DNA of 64,000 nt from Branchipolynoe longqiensis (taxonomy: Eukaryota; Annelida; Polychaeta; Phyllodocida; Polynoidae): positions 101,852,292 through 101,916,291 of the forward strand of contig CM059191.1 in assembly GCA_030323885.1 (NCBI GenBank). Reading direction: 5' to 3'. Below are positions 1-10,446 of this stretch, one piece after another. Below the pieces are notes generated by a model that worked only from the letters and a program-made list of their open reading frames with translations, did not search any database and had not been told where the DNA came from. The number at the start of each line of letters is the position of its first letter. Within the stretch, counting starts at the first letter, position 1. The position numbers were made by a program, and so were the translations under genes.

Positions 1-1009
1 CTACCCCCTCCCTACCCGTTATTGGTCCATCAGGACGCCGTTGTACGGTATAAGCCAGAGGGCTCAGTGTTGGCTGCTGGCTGCCCTTCCATACAGGGGT
101 TAGTACAGTGCCTGTAGCATCTGAACCAACAATTTTGGGGATGAGCAGGGATGCTGTATAAATTTGCGTAGTTATTTAGAGGTTTCCAAGCTTCCTATTA
201 GGGGTAGTGCGTATTCCGCATGTTATATACACTTTGTTGCGTCTGAACCAAATTTAGGGGGACGAGCAGGGATGCTGTATAAATTTCAAAACGGGATGCT
301 TTTCCTCATTAACCGGCCGGAATTGGCCGCAGTAGTTATGAAGTTGAGTGAGATTCGCTCAGAACCACTGGAGGTTGCCATGATAGGGTTTCTAGTTCCT
401 TATCCCGTGCCTTTCCCATGCCTTACAGACTGGCCACGGGTAGCTGATTTGGGACCCTGGTAGTGCCTCGTCACGATTTGGGAGTATGGGGAATTCAGGC
501 CCCTCGCCCAATCCTAAATGGAACAAGTAAGGGGGGGAGGATTTAATTAAACATTATGCACCTCTCTGATTCCTGCTTGTTAGAGTACAAGTATGGGGGG
601 GGGGAGAAGTTAATTATGGCAATTAGTCTTTCCTCTGATTCCTGCTTGCAGTGAGACCTCAGTAGCAAGTAAGGGGGGGAGGATTTAATTCATTACATTA
701 TGCGGTGCTCTAATTCCTGCTTGCAAGAAACTGGAGTGGAAATAGCCATGGGCAGGTCCTAGCGGAAAACTGACCCATCGGGCGCAGTGTGAGCCATAGG
801 CAAGCTAGCTACTCGGCCTACTTGCGTAATTGCACAGGGCAGTACCGCCTGAACAGGGACGGGTCCATGTGTGTGATAGTGGAAATTTGAGGAAAAGACG
901 ACCTAGTGTAGGATGGCGGGTGTGGTGACACGCTGTGTGTTCGTCACCTCCCTCCATTTTCAAGTACTCGTGGGTTAGTGTGCACCAGGGACATGTTCCG
1001 AGCACCAGT
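1..1009. repeat. Non-coding start of window with local duplications
   Basis: No convincing gene is seen. Two short tandem duplications are visible. A segment containing GAGCAGGGATGCTGTATAAA occurs near 142-172 and again near 261-285. A unit of about 100 bp with G-runs followed by GATTCCTGCTTG is repeated about three times between 480 and 725. The short open frames here have no recognisable domains and are likely chance frames. Confidence 0.5.
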
Positions 1010-2300
1010 CAGGAATATATTTTTTTAAACCAAGGATGTGGTTTTGGGTTGATCCAAGAATGTGCAGGCGCTGATCTGGGTGTGCATGATATCACGGTTG
1101 GATCACGGATCCTTAATTGGCTGCCAAGCATCCGATCATGGTAGCGGCGCCGGACAGGCTGCAGATCATGCGTGGTCACACGGCTGGTGTGCACATCACC
1201 GATCCCGATGCGGTGTCGCTGATGTGGGCATCGCTGGTGTAGAAGCCAGGGCATTCTTGGATGATATTATCATTATTGTTGTTAATTGTTGTTATTGGGG
1301 GTCGGGTGGTATAATGGGTGAGGCACTGAAGTGAGTGTGGTATCGCGGTTGGATCGCGGATCCTTAATTGGTTGCCGAGCATCAATGTGGTAGCAGCGCC
1401 GGCAGGATGCCGACACCGACCTCCACCAATGTGTTATTATCCAGGGTTGCCTGAAAAGTTTCAGCTGGGCATAATTTAAAAAAAATTATATATATATATA
1501 TCTTAGAAATGTAGTGATCCATCTTGTGTATTGCTATTCTGACCTTGCTTACCCTATTTAAATAAACTTATTTTGAGTTTCGGCTTAGGTTTTAAGGGGG
1601 CCTGGGTTCACAGGGGAATGAGCAATTACAATATGGACACCGACAGATTATAGTATTATATATTACATCGGCATGCTGCAGGTGATACTAATGACGGGCT
1701 GCGTGAAGAACGTGGTCGCACGGTGCTGTCCGGATGCGCTATGGCATCCAGGCATTGCTTGCGTGGACACCATGTTCTGGTGGAGATTGTGTGGTATCAT
1801 GGGTGCAGCACCAGTCAGGGTGTGGTGTCGCGGTTGGATCACGGATCCTTAACTGTGTTGCCAAACACCGATCATGGGTGGCAGTGGCAGGCTGGATGCC
1901 TGGCACCGATCTTCACCAGTGGCATAGTCGGATGGATGTGGCTGGTATTCTCAGCTGGCCTCGGCCTGAATTTTTTTTCTTTGTTGATTCGGGTCGGTTG
2001 ATTGATTTGAGTCATTTGATTGATTTGAGTCAATTGATTGATTCAAGTCATTTGATTGATTTTGGGGGTCAGTTGATTGATCAAGTCAATGGTTGATTGA
2101 GTCAATTGTTGATTTAGATCAATTTTGAATTCATTTGATTGTCTTGTCCAAAGATGTAACCTGCCATTAGTCCCTGCTTATATTGCTATTCTGGCCTGGC
2201 TTACCCTACCTTTAAAACTTGTTGTTCTTTTATTTTTGTCATTAGGTTTTAAGGGGGGCCTGGGCACGCAAGGGAATTAGTGGACACAACGGGGACAGTG
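1010..2300. repeat. Diverged duplicated repeat block
   Basis: A segment built around GGTTGGATCACGGATCCTTAA occurs three times (about 1095-1190, 1340-1440 and 1825-1930). Each is followed by related GATCATGG and GCCGGCAGG-type sequence. A second shared block, CTTGCTTACCCT followed by TTAGGTTTTAAGGGGG and a CCTGGG motif, occurs at about 1540-1615 and 2205-2260. The two halves are therefore diverged copies of one longer unit. It could be the decayed tail of a retroelement, but no coding remnant supports a family. The frames across it are shadows. Confidence 0.5.
1993..2125. repeat. TTGATTGATTTGAGTCA minisatellite
   Basis: About seven degenerate tandem units of 15-19 bp, consensus TTGATTGATTYRAGTCA, directly visible. 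Confidence 0.8.
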
Positions 2301-2697
2301 ACAGGATGGATAAAGACATTTTTACTATAAAAATTTAATTCATGGGGGTGGGGGGGTAGAAATAGTGTACATAAGTAGTTCAGTAGTCAGTTCAAACCCA
2401 CCGGCTATATTGGGACCACCATTCTAGTATAAATTTGGGACTATCCCCATTTAAAACAATTAATGTTCACAGGAGCACTTGCTCCTGTACAGGTAGAGGG
2501 GGATAGGGTACGTAAGGTGGGGGGGAATTGAAGAAAATTGGCAGAAAAACCTTGGCGGTGATGGAGGAGGGGTTGCCAACACCGGTGGAGAAGACAAACT
2601 AAAAGGTAGAACGCCATGCGCCAGGTATTCGGGAAGGGATGGTTTCAAAAGTTGTAATATGGGATTCTCTCCACTGTTGGGCACTCGCTCTGATATG
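2301..2697. other. No gene seen
   Basis: A G-run at 2345-2357 and otherwise unremarkable sequence. The 74-codon minus-strand frame at 2460-2684 shows no domain and is probably chance. Confidence 0.5.
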
Positions 2698-3380
2698 AGA
2701 TATACTGTCTTTCGGTCGTGATAGCCGAGCTTGGAATCATATCAATATCTCGGGCGACGGAGTTGGGGACCATTGTTATGTAATAGTGATGCAATGTGTG
2801 CACACTCTCTGTGTGACATGGAAATAGCTATGTGTAAATGTTATGACGCACGGTGACCGGGATTGCCGTATGATGTCCGGATATTAAGATACGGTTACTA
2901 ATTAGAGGAGTGTTCCCTCCATGCACCAGGAAGAGAGCAAATGGAGCGGGACAGGTATTATTGTTTAATGTAACTGCATGATGACTACTTGTTACCACGG
3001 GACCGGTGGGTAAGCACACCCAGCCATTCTGCACACATTATGGACACCACCCCTCCCAGGCTGCAAAGGTGTCTGACTGGCTGGCTGTGTGAGCCCAGTC
3101 ACCCTTGAACTCCTTGCACTTGCTGGACAGACAAACACTCACTCTAGAGATACCAAAGGAAGCAGTTCACCTCTGAGATGTGTGTAACACCATAGGGCTT
3201 AGGTTCAATGGGCTGTAGGCACTGATTTTGACGGAACAAGCAGAAGCTATGTGGGTCTGTGAGTCAGGTGGCAGGTCAATACTAGGTGAACAAGAGTTGT
3301 AGCAATGAAGCTCAACTTTATGATGGTCAATCTTGCGTGACTTGTCTTCCTTTCTTTCTTATGAGTTGTGTTTTGGTATT
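2698..3380 (+). repeat. LTR-like dispersed repeat, copy A (diverged)
   Basis: This copy aligns by eye with 3795-4630 and 54886-55680. Shared landmarks in order are a GTGGGGACC/TTATGTAA block, CCACGGGACCGGT followed by CACACCCAGCCATTC, GGTGTCTGACTGGCTG, CAATGGGCTGTAGGCACTGA, and a terminal TGACTTGTCTTCCTTTCTT block. Copies are about 700-830 bp. An AATAAA lies near the 3' side of copy C, so a solo LTR or other non-coding retroelement end is plausible, but this is an inference. Copy A is the most diverged. Confidence 0.55.
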
Positions 3381-3794
3381 TAGTGGGGGGAGACTGGCAG
3401 ACAGTTACCAGGATCCTCCTGATAGTAGTGAGTATAAGTAGAATAACTGGGAGCGGCCAAGAACACCAGTAAATTCTTCATATAGGTTAATGGATCCTTG
3501 TGGTGGCTATGGGGATATGTTAACTATTTTTTATATTTTAAAGACATGATATACATAGCTACTCATGTTTATGTATATGTGCGTATACATATACTAGACA
3601 ATGGTTTGTTTGGAAAAACAAATGTGTTTATATGTCTTTGTGATCCTTTATAACCAAAAGTAACAATCAATTCATATTTGAAAAAAAATTTTACATTTAC
3701 AAAAATAAAATTGGTAGGGAGTCATAATATGACAGGGAGAGTCGCTTTATTATGGGAGTCAGGATATTATCTCACACCGGCACTCAGACCATAT
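3381..3794. other. No gene seen between two repeat copies
   Basis: AT-rich, with ATACATATAC-type simple sequence around 3560-3600. No recognisable coding or RNA feature. Confidence 0.5.
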
Positions 3795-4630
3795 TGTAAA
3801 AATATACGGATTTTCGGTTCGGAATTATATATTGGCAGAGACCATTATTATTCTTGGGAAACGCAGTGGGGACAAGGTTATGTAATCTAAAAGCAATGGT
3901 GCCCCACTCACATTATGACATGATATAAGCTATGTGAAATATATATTCATACATGATGCCTAAGATTATGAAGAGATGTTCCTATATAAGAGACAGTTCA
4001 TGTTTGGTGAAATGTTCCACTATGCATCCATAAAGAATACAATTGGAGATAAAGGACATTTTTAATATATATATATATATTTGTAACTACCTGTCACTAC
4101 CGGACCTATGGCCAAGCACACCAGCCATTCCACATTCCTTAGGGCCATACCCTGCAGGCTGGGTTGGGTGGCAACTCCCCATATTAGGGCATTGCACTGA
4201 CCAGTCTGTAGCGGGGTGTCTGATTGGCTGGCTGTGGGAGGTCCAGTCACCTGACTCCCTTGACCACCTGACCACACTAGTCTCATTTTAATTAATTATT
4301 CAAGAAACTGCTCCAGACACACTGGAGAGATCACTCTACTCCTGGCTCTAGACTAGAGGAGGACCCCAGACACTCTGTCTGATGCTACCAAATTTTATAT
4401 ATCCAAATTGAGCTGTGCGCAACAACCAGGGGACTCCGGTTCAATGGGCTGTAGGCACTGACTCCTAGATACCAGAGAGGTAATGAGACTCTGTGTGGGC
4501 AACAGGTAAGGGGTCAGGGGGATAGGTCACTCATTGGTGAACAGGAGTTGATGCCATGAAAGCACAACATCTTCACTGTCATTCGTTCGTGACTTGTCTT
4601 TCTTTCTTCCTTATGAGTTTGTTGATGAGT
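3795..4630 (+). repeat. LTR-like dispersed repeat, copy B
   Basis: The copy begins TGTAAAAATATACGGATTTT, the same start as copy C at 54886. It runs through the shared GGACCTATGGCCAAGCACAC and GGGCTGTAGGCACTGACTC blocks to TGACTTGTCTTTCTTTCTTC. A (TA)n run at 4066-4080 interrupts it. The short frames at 4043-4291 on both strands are shadows of this repeat. Confidence 0.6.
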
Positions 4631-5173
4631 TTGTTTAAGGGTTGATAAAGGGAGGCATCAAGGGTGAAATGAGGGGGGGAGAGTTTATGGTGTTATCTAG
4701 GGCTCTGAGCGGCTGAGTAACCCAGAAATACTATAATATGATGGCACAGGAATGAATAGCATCCGTAATGAATAACAAAATAACTAACAGAAAATAAAAG
4801 ATATGATTTCACAGACTTGGTGTCTGATCGTGTGGGAGGTGTGATTTGAAATAGGATGATGCTGAAGGCCGAGGCCCAGTGTAAATCATTCTACCACATG
4901 AAGATTATTATATATATTTAATATATATATAATGAGGTCATTCAACTGTTCAATAGACCGCATGCACGGAGCATGCACAATGATTTGCTACCCACGACAT
5001 TAGTTCCTAGCACTGCCGTCAGAGGGCGAGTTTATGGTGGAAGTCCTTTACTGAGCCCTTTGAACAGTTGAAGAAAGCCATTCTTCCCACAGAGTGAGCT
5101 GCTGCCCGCAACATTAGTCCAGCCACCGATGTCAGAGGTCACACTGGTGGTGGGACTCGTCTATTATATAGCA
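4631..5173. other. Non-coding; 3' flank of the orphan gene with a tandem duplication
   Basis: Two related segments, around 4985-5055 and 5090-5160, share CGACATTAGT or CAACATTAGT, a GTCAGAGG core, and a following TGGTGG-GACTCG or TGGTGGAAGTCC. This looks like a diverged ~105-bp tandem duplication directly downstream of the stop codon of the minus-strand gene. A (TA)n palindrome lies at 4908-4932. No clear poly(A) signal was found on the minus strand. Confidence 0.45.
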
Positions 5174-7471
5174 TCATTGTTTACAACTTAGATCCAGAGC
5201 TTGATACTGCCCCTGGAAGCTTGCTTCCTGCACACCGGAACAGTGAAGGCGGATGTCCGGATCCAACAGTCTCCCAGCTCTGCAATATTGAGCACTGACG
5301 CCAAACTGCCCCTGCCTTCCACTGACCAATTGAGCCACAAGTGGGTGGTTTTCTACAGCACTACTATAATGGCTGTCAACTCCATTGGACTGTCTGTACT
5401 CGTATGAGCTAATTTTGTCACAACTGACACTGTCTATGGGTGGGCTCTGCTGTCTACTTTCAACCCCTGTGTGGGCTATGCTGTCAGTGTCACTCTGTTC
5501 GGGTTCGCCCTGCGTGGAGCGGACACTGTCAAAATGCCACCTGTCATCCAGGTCGAAATGACAGCAGGTGTGCTCGCTGGTGTCATTGGTGAAGACTCTT
5601 CCAGCCTGTTGGCCCTGGGCCGTGCCTCTACATCCATCCGCCATGCAGATCAGTTTAGGCGGGGGGCGTTGTGGGGGCGCGGTCCTCAGCGCAGTCGAAC
5701 TCGGGACTGATGAGCTCGCTGTGCTTGAAGGAACCGGTTGGGTCCCCGCAGCTAACCGGTGCTGAAGGCATGGGTGGGTGACAGCCACCGAGTCATACCC
5801 CTTCACCACCAGTCGGGGACAGAGGTCAAATCTGCTGACAGCAGTCCGTGGCTTTTTAACACCGCCTGCGCTTAAAGAACCAATGCCAGAGTCCTGATAT
5901 TGAAGACTGTCAAGCCTGGCGGAGGCAGCTTTACACATGTCTGTCGCCACGAGCCCTGTCGTTAGGAGCTCAGTGTTTGCAGACAGTTGCTGCGCCCCCA
6001 TTACCGAGCTGCTCTCACCCCATGAGCGCATGACCGGGGAGCCATCTGATGACGCGTCGGTTGGGGTGCTCCGGTGGGAGTCGGGCGTGTCGGCGGCGGT
6101 GGGCCCGTAGAAGGGCGGCGTGGGCGGGAGCTGGTAAGGCTGCGGGTGGGTCGGGATGGCGCGGGCAGGCTGGGTGAGAGGCGGGCACCCGGCGGTCGTC
6201 GAGCCGTCCTGAAGCCGCGATGTGGGAGTGGCAGAGTTGAGCTGTGGAGTGTCAAAACCAGCTGACGCGGCTCCAGTCTCTCCGCCCTCTGTCACCTGCT
6301 GTGGTAACCGCGGGTCCGTTAGCCTGACCACCTGTGAAGTGTCCTTGTTGAAGTAACTGCCGCGGTGTAGTTTCCGTGCAGAAGTACTTCCCTCATCTGT
6401 GAATAGTTCCGAGACGGCTGCATGGCGCTTGGCGCCGATACCGGTCGCCCGGCCGGGAGAAGGCTGCCGCCCAACCGGTTCAGCCGGCGGGCTCTCGGTT
6501 AGGTTGATCACCCCGCTCCTGTTTACATATAGCTGGTTGTCCGGGCAGTATCCATTCAGGAACTGGTAGTAGGAGGGTGTCGGGGCATCGGCAGCTACAG
6601 GTCCGGCAGTCACAGCGGCTGCCGGGTCCGGGAAGCAGCGGATACTGGGCGCTATCTGTCTCGGTGGGGAGCCCCGGGGACCTCCAGGCCGCGGCCCCGT
6701 TGGCGGCGAACAGGCTGCCAGTTCACCCCGGTCATTCGAGCCCCTTGGGTGTGCAATAATACCTGGCGGCAAACAAGGTGCCAGTTCAACGCCATCAGGG
6801 CCCCTTATGTAAGCGACAATCGCTGGCGGTGGATAGGGTGCCAGTTCACTTTGGTCATTCGGGCCCCCTGCGTATGAGACAATCGCTGGCGCAGACTGCT
6901 TCGCCTCGGCTGGTTCATCGCCCTGCCTCCAACCAGTCTCCATCGGGGCACTGATTGTACAACTGACTTCCCCTCCGTCTGCCACGTATTTATGCCAGTC
7001 GGGGTCTATTCCCTTTACTATTATCTCGTCCGAGAACACCGCCGCCATGCTGCTGCAGTCGGGCGGTGGACGCTGACGAGCGCTGCGCTTGGCTGACTGG
7101 TCGGCCCTGCGGCTGGCTCTCTGCGCAAGCGTCATAAGGCGCTGCGCCATGGAAACCTCAGGTGCGAAGGGTGACTGGTGACAGTGGCCGCCGCTCAGGT
7201 GGTACGAGGTGCCGGTGGGCTGCAGCTGGAACAACCCAGAGTCTCCTGGCTTTGTGCCTCTGTCATCTCGGAGGACTGGGTTCGGCACTTTTACAGCCCC
7301 CGATTGCTTGAGGAGGCTGTTGATCAGATGCGTCGCACCGATGTAGACTGCCGGGCTGACCGGCTGCTGTTCTGACGCCGGCGCTGACAGCAGCTGACCT
7401 GTCACAGCCGCACTGTCAGTGTCAGTGGCAGGCTGGCCAAATGGCTGCTGTAGCGACATCGCAGTGGACAT
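5174..7471 (-). CDS. Orphan low-complexity protein, 765 aa, single open frame
   Basis: I do not recognise this protein. The frame is open for 765 codons with an ATG start and coding-like composition, unlike its non-coding flanks. A helix-like hydrophobic stretch lies at about residues 42-56 (IGATHLINSLLKQ), an Arg/Lys-rich stretch at 117-134, and three degenerate ~21-residue repeats of the type PAIVAYxRGPN..ELAPC at 195-255. Long Pro/Ser/Thr-rich segments follow, then DSGIGS at 527-532, which fits the DSGxxS phosphodegron pattern read by beta-TrCP. The extreme C-terminus is QALDLSCKQ, resembling a PxDLS CtBP-binding motif. No catalytic fold, signal peptide or membrane segment is seen. These features would suit a disordered nuclear regulator, but that is inference. 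It may be intronless or one large exon; a transposon-derived ORF cannot be excluded. Confidence 0.6.
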   Translation of the reverse strand: MSTAMSLQQPFGQPATDTDSAAVTGQLLSAPASEQQPVSPAVYIGATHLINSLLKQSGAVKVPNPVLRDDRGTKPGDSGLFQLQPTGTSYHLSGGHCHQSPFAPEVSMAQRLMTLAQRASRRADQSAKRSARQRPPPDCSSMAAVFSDEIIVKGIDPDWHKYVADGGEVSCTISAPMETGWRQGDEPAEAKQSAPAIVSYAGGPNDQSELAPYPPPAIVAYIRGPDGVELAPCLPPGIIAHPRGSNDRGELAACSPPTGPRPGGPRGSPPRQIAPSIRCFPDPAAAVTAGPVAADAPTPSYYQFLNGYCPDNQLYVNRSGVINLTESPPAEPVGRQPSPGRATGIGAKRHAAVSELFTDEGSTSARKLHRGSYFNKDTSQVVRLTDPRLPQQVTEGGETGAASAGFDTPQLNSATPTSRLQDGSTTAGCPPLTQPARAIPTHPQPYQLPPTPPFYGPTAADTPDSHRSTPTDASSDGSPVMRSWGESSSVMGAQQLSANTELLTTGLVATDMCKAASARLDSLQYQDSGIGSLSAGGVKKPRTAVSRFDLCPRLVVKGYDSVAVTHPCLQHRLAAGTQPVPSSTASSSVPSSTALRTAPPQRPPPKLICMADGCRGTAQGQQAGRVFTNDTSEHTCCHFDLDDRWHFDSVRSTQGEPEQSDTDSIAHTGVESRQQSPPIDSVSCDKISSYEYRQSNGVDSHYSSAVENHPLVAQLVSGRQGQFGVSAQYCRAGRLLDPDIRLHCSGVQEASFQGQYQALDLSCKQ

Positions 7472-7687
7472 AAGGGATATATGGGTGTTGTGTTTTGGTT
7501 AGCGAGGAAGTGCTGTCAGTCCCAGCTTCTGTCATGCTCAGCCATCACTGTGGGCATGGGATGACGTAGTCTTGGCCAACGAAGGACCTAAAAGTAAGCG
7601 ACAGTTGTTAGGCTTAAATGAATATAAGTTACCATGTTCGCTGTTGTAGGAAATTGGCACTTCTAGAACAATTTATCCACTTAAACT
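7472..7687. other. Upstream flank of the orphan gene
   Basis: Expected to hold the 5' UTR or an upstream intron of the minus-strand frame. No TATA box or splice site could be assigned with confidence. A TTAA-flanked MITE begins immediately beyond. Confidence 0.3.
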
Positions 7688-8534
7688 TTAAAGCTGCAAA
7701 GTCCGATGAAATCATCAAATTTTCAAAACAAAAGCTATTATCTAAATTTGATACATACCTAAGGTATTGGTGCACTTATTAAGCAGTTGTCACCACACTG
7801 AGGGAATTGAATAGAGCATGTTACTGCGGAAGGATATGGTATCAGAGTTTTGGATTGCTTGCCAAAATGAATTTGCATGGTTGCATTTAAAATATCTCAA
7901 AAGTTTGCCATTTAAATAAAAGTCGCTTCAAGGTAAAGCGATACCCCAGTCACACGAGGCCTGTGTTCGCTTATGATCGATTCGCGTCAAAATGTCCTCC
8001 TTGCGCCCTCCTTACGCCCTCATTAAGTGCTGTCGCCACGAGGATGCCAACCTCCCGGCGTCCATTTAGGAAATTTTGGATGCAAGGAGGTTGCAGCTGC
8101 TGCACGTGCAACCTCCTTGCGTCCTGTTCTGGCGGCGCCATTCCAAATGGTTGGTGCCCTGGTGCCGACCTTGCACCGACCTCTTGGTTAGGGAGTTGGC
8201 ACCAACACATGCGATGCGCACTCACCATGTGGTCGGCGCCAGAGTGCCGCCCTTTTCCCAATGCAGCACTGACCTGGCGCTGACCCAGCGCCACCCTGCC
8301 ACTGACCCATTGCCATCCTGTCACTTACCAGCGCTGCCCTGGCGCCTACCACATATTTGAATCAATGTATCAAATGGAACACTGGGAGTTTCGCGTCCTT
8401 TTGGCCGTAAGGAGGTTGGTGGCGAAAGCTGGCTCTCATGTGACTGGGGTATAAGGTACATTATAGCGATCAACCTAATACATTTATCTCAGAAAATGTC
8501 AGAAACTCAATACCACCGGACTATGCAACTTTAA
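7688..8534. mobile_element. TTAA-flanked MITE (piggyBac-like), copy 1, carrying a nested MITE
   Basis: The left end reads TTAA AGCTGCAAAGTCCGATGA and the right end is its inverted form, ACCGGACTATGCAACT TTAA. The same terminal inverted repeat with TTAA at both ends occurs at 17471-19362 and 31910-32259, and a single end at 59680-59720. A TTAA target duplication is the hallmark of piggyBac-type transposition, and no transposase is encoded. The subterminal block with ATAAATATATCAAATTGATNGTTA-like sequence is shared among copies. Copy 1 is enlarged by the MITE at 7942-8451. Confidence 0.7.
7942..8451. mobile_element. MITE with TACCCCAGTCACA termini, nested in the TTAA MITE
   Basis: Inverted ends are TACCCCAGTCACACGAGG on the left and TCATGTGACTGGGGTA on the right. 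A second copy of the family is at 30864-31414. The interior is rich in GCGCC and CCTCCTTGCG motifs in both orientations. The GTG- and ATG-started frames across it on both strands are artefacts of this composition. Confidence 0.7.
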
Positions 8535-8931
8535 CAGAGCACACTTGCTCCCAAACCATTTTCAATATTTGGATATAAGTAAATTAATTCATATGAATAG
8601 TTAGTTCTGTTCTCATTGTCAGATCACTGGTTGTCAGCCGTTTTGTACTGCATGGCTCTATATTATTTACATGCGAGCTAGATATAAATCTAAGCGAAAT
8701 AGCTTTAAAGAATATCAGAAGTTATAAATCGACTAAACCACCAACAGTTTCATATTACAGTTTTGTTATTTGTATAGGTTTATAATGTGGATAGTGAACT
8801 GGTACACAACACTGATCATTGCATTCATAACCCTTGGTTGGTCGCCATTGTGTGTCCCTCTATATGTGTATACAATGATCAGTGTAGAGTGCCAGTTATC
8901 CAACTTCTCATCTAAGTATATAGCCGTGTTC
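8535..8931. other. No gene seen
   Basis: AT-rich sequence between two MITEs. The 68-codon frame at 8770-8976 runs into the next MITE and shows no domain. Confidence 0.5.
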
Positions 8932-9494
8932 ACACGGGCAAAATGTGAGGCGAATCAGACAAATCGAATTAGGTGAGGCGAATTAGCGGCCCGTTCACAC
9001 GGGCAGTACTTGGGCTGGAAATCGAATGCTGTGCATGAGCAAGTCCAGACTAACCAGTGCCAGTTTGGGTTCGTCGACGTCGGCCGAGAGAGTGTGGGTT
9101 CGACCTAGATATGTAATGACTGAATCGTATTGGTTTGGAACGGTCAAAACTTCTGCTGGGCAGTGAAATCCTAAAAATAAATGATGAAAAAAATATATGT
9201 GCACGTCTAGCGGTTGCATAGACCAAATTATAGTATATAGTTCGACGTGCTTAGTCCGCATCACGTAAGTCGGTTGCGTCCACACAGGCAAAATTATCCG
9301 CATCACAGAAATCGCCTCACGTAATCGACCTCCACAGGTGGTTTACAGTATCCGCATCACAGGAGTCGATTCAGGCATAATCAGGCGTAATCAGGCGTAA
9401 TCCGACTCAGCCGCCCGTTCACACGGGAAATGTGCGTCGAACTAGGCAAGTCGATTTCTATGAATCGATTTACATTCCCCGTGTGAACACGGCT
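8932..9494. mobile_element. MITE with AGCCGTGTTCACACGGG termini
   Basis: The left end AGCCGTGTTCACACGGGC is matched by the inverted right end CCCCGTGTGAACACGGCT. Both are flanked by TAT, a candidate 3-bp target duplication. The terminal motif GTTCACACGGG is repeated internally at about 8992 and 9418, so the ends are partly duplicated inward. TATCCGCATCAC and GGCGTAATC motifs also recur. No transposase is encoded. Confidence 0.7.
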
Positions 9495-9600
9495 TATGAT
9501 ACAGTATGATATCATCGAAATGAAACAATGATATCTAGATAACTTAAGCCACGGTTGGTGCTGTTTTAATTGCACACATCCTTTTTGGTCACAATAAATG

Positions 9601-9812
9601 AGAGTTCAGGCGCAAAGCCCAGTAAACGCCAATGTAAAAATGTCATTAAAATAACAGATTTGTTATCTGAAGGTAATTTTAATTCTCACTCGTGCCACTT
9701 TACCTATGATGAACTGAATGTAGAGCAATGAATAAAACGAATAGGAATGTTTGACTGCAATGCTTATCTCTATTTTTGGATTGGCGTTTACGAGGTTTTG
9801 CACCTGAACTCT
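9601..9812. mobile_element. Short MITE, ~210 bp, with ~40-bp inverted repeats
   Basis: The left arm from AGAGTTCAGGCGCAAAGCCC to GTAAACGCCAAT is matched by the inverted right arm ATTGGCGTTTACGAGGTTTT to GCACCTGAACTCT, with a few mismatches. The loop is AT-rich. No other copy was noticed in this window. Confidence 0.6.
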
Positions 9813-9949
9813 TCATACATAAAATAGCAGGATAAAACTTGAAAGTAGCTTTGTCTTGTAGAAGCCACATTGTGAAGGAAAGATGTATCGCTTTAGATAC
9901 ATTTATTTGTCACTATTCAGGTAGTTCTAATCAACTAGGAATGTGGTGT

Positions 9950-10114
9950 TATCTGTGGCGTAGTGGTTAGCGTGCCTGACTTTTTTCTAGGTCGGACTCC
10001 TAATCTGAAGGTCGGTGGTTCAATTCCCCTGCCCCCACCTCTGCCAAATTGCATTTTCACTGCTGTGTATAACGTAGAGCGTCATCAAAGGCCAGTTGCT
10101 TTCATAACATGTCT
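9950..10114 (+). mobile_element. tRNA-derived SINE, family 1, copy 1 (3' truncated)
   Basis: A tRNA-like head contains a box A-like GTGGCGTAGTGGTTAGCGTG and a box B-like GGTGGTTCAATTCCCC. The body GCTGTGTATAACGTAGAGCG / TCATCAAAGGCC is shared with copies at 42723-42925 (minus), 44857-45170 and 63388-63710. The long TTTTTTCTAGGTC variable part means it is not a functional tRNA. The 3' half seen in other copies is absent. Confidence 0.8.
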
Positions 10115-10261
10115 TCAAGAAAAAGAAGGAATTCTATAGATTAATAAGCATTATTATTCTACTTTATGCGCCTACTAATGAACATGGGAAACCACCCGTA
10201 TGTGGAACTCTCCAGGGTTCTCCCCTCCAGACTTTCATTAGATATATTCATGTAAATAATA

Positions 10262-10378
10262 TTTATATATGAAGAGCTCTTTTCCAAAACGTGATAAGCG
10301 CTGATCCAAAAAAGAGCTTGCAATGCTAATACCAAGCTCGTAGCTCGTGCTTTGGAAAAGAGCTCTTCATATATATAT
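10262..10378. repeat. Inverted repeat around AAGAGCTCTT
   Basis: ATATGAAGAGCTCTTTTCCA near 10268 and its inverted copy TGGAAAAGAGCTCTTCATAT near 10353-10374 can fold back over about 65 bp. This lies just left of the first recombinase codons of Ngaro-1. It may be a small MITE or a fold-back at the insertion junction. Confidence 0.5.
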
Positions 10379-10446
10379 GTATGTATGTGAAGAGCGGCCT
10401 GTCTGACTTATAATCTATCGTTGCAGATCTTGAGGTACTGAGGAGG

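Noticed and set aside
2698..4630. Copies A and B as the two LTRs of one element
   Set aside because: Only about 400 bp lies between them, with no primer site, polypurine tract or coding remnant, and their divergence from each other is greater than between B and C.
6001..6255. Arg/Pro-rich frames on both strands inside the orphan gene
   Set aside because: Shadows of the GC-rich 765-codon frame.
7963..8360. Three overlapping ~100-codon frames at 8 kb
   Set aside because: They lie wholly within a MITE of unusual composition on both strands.
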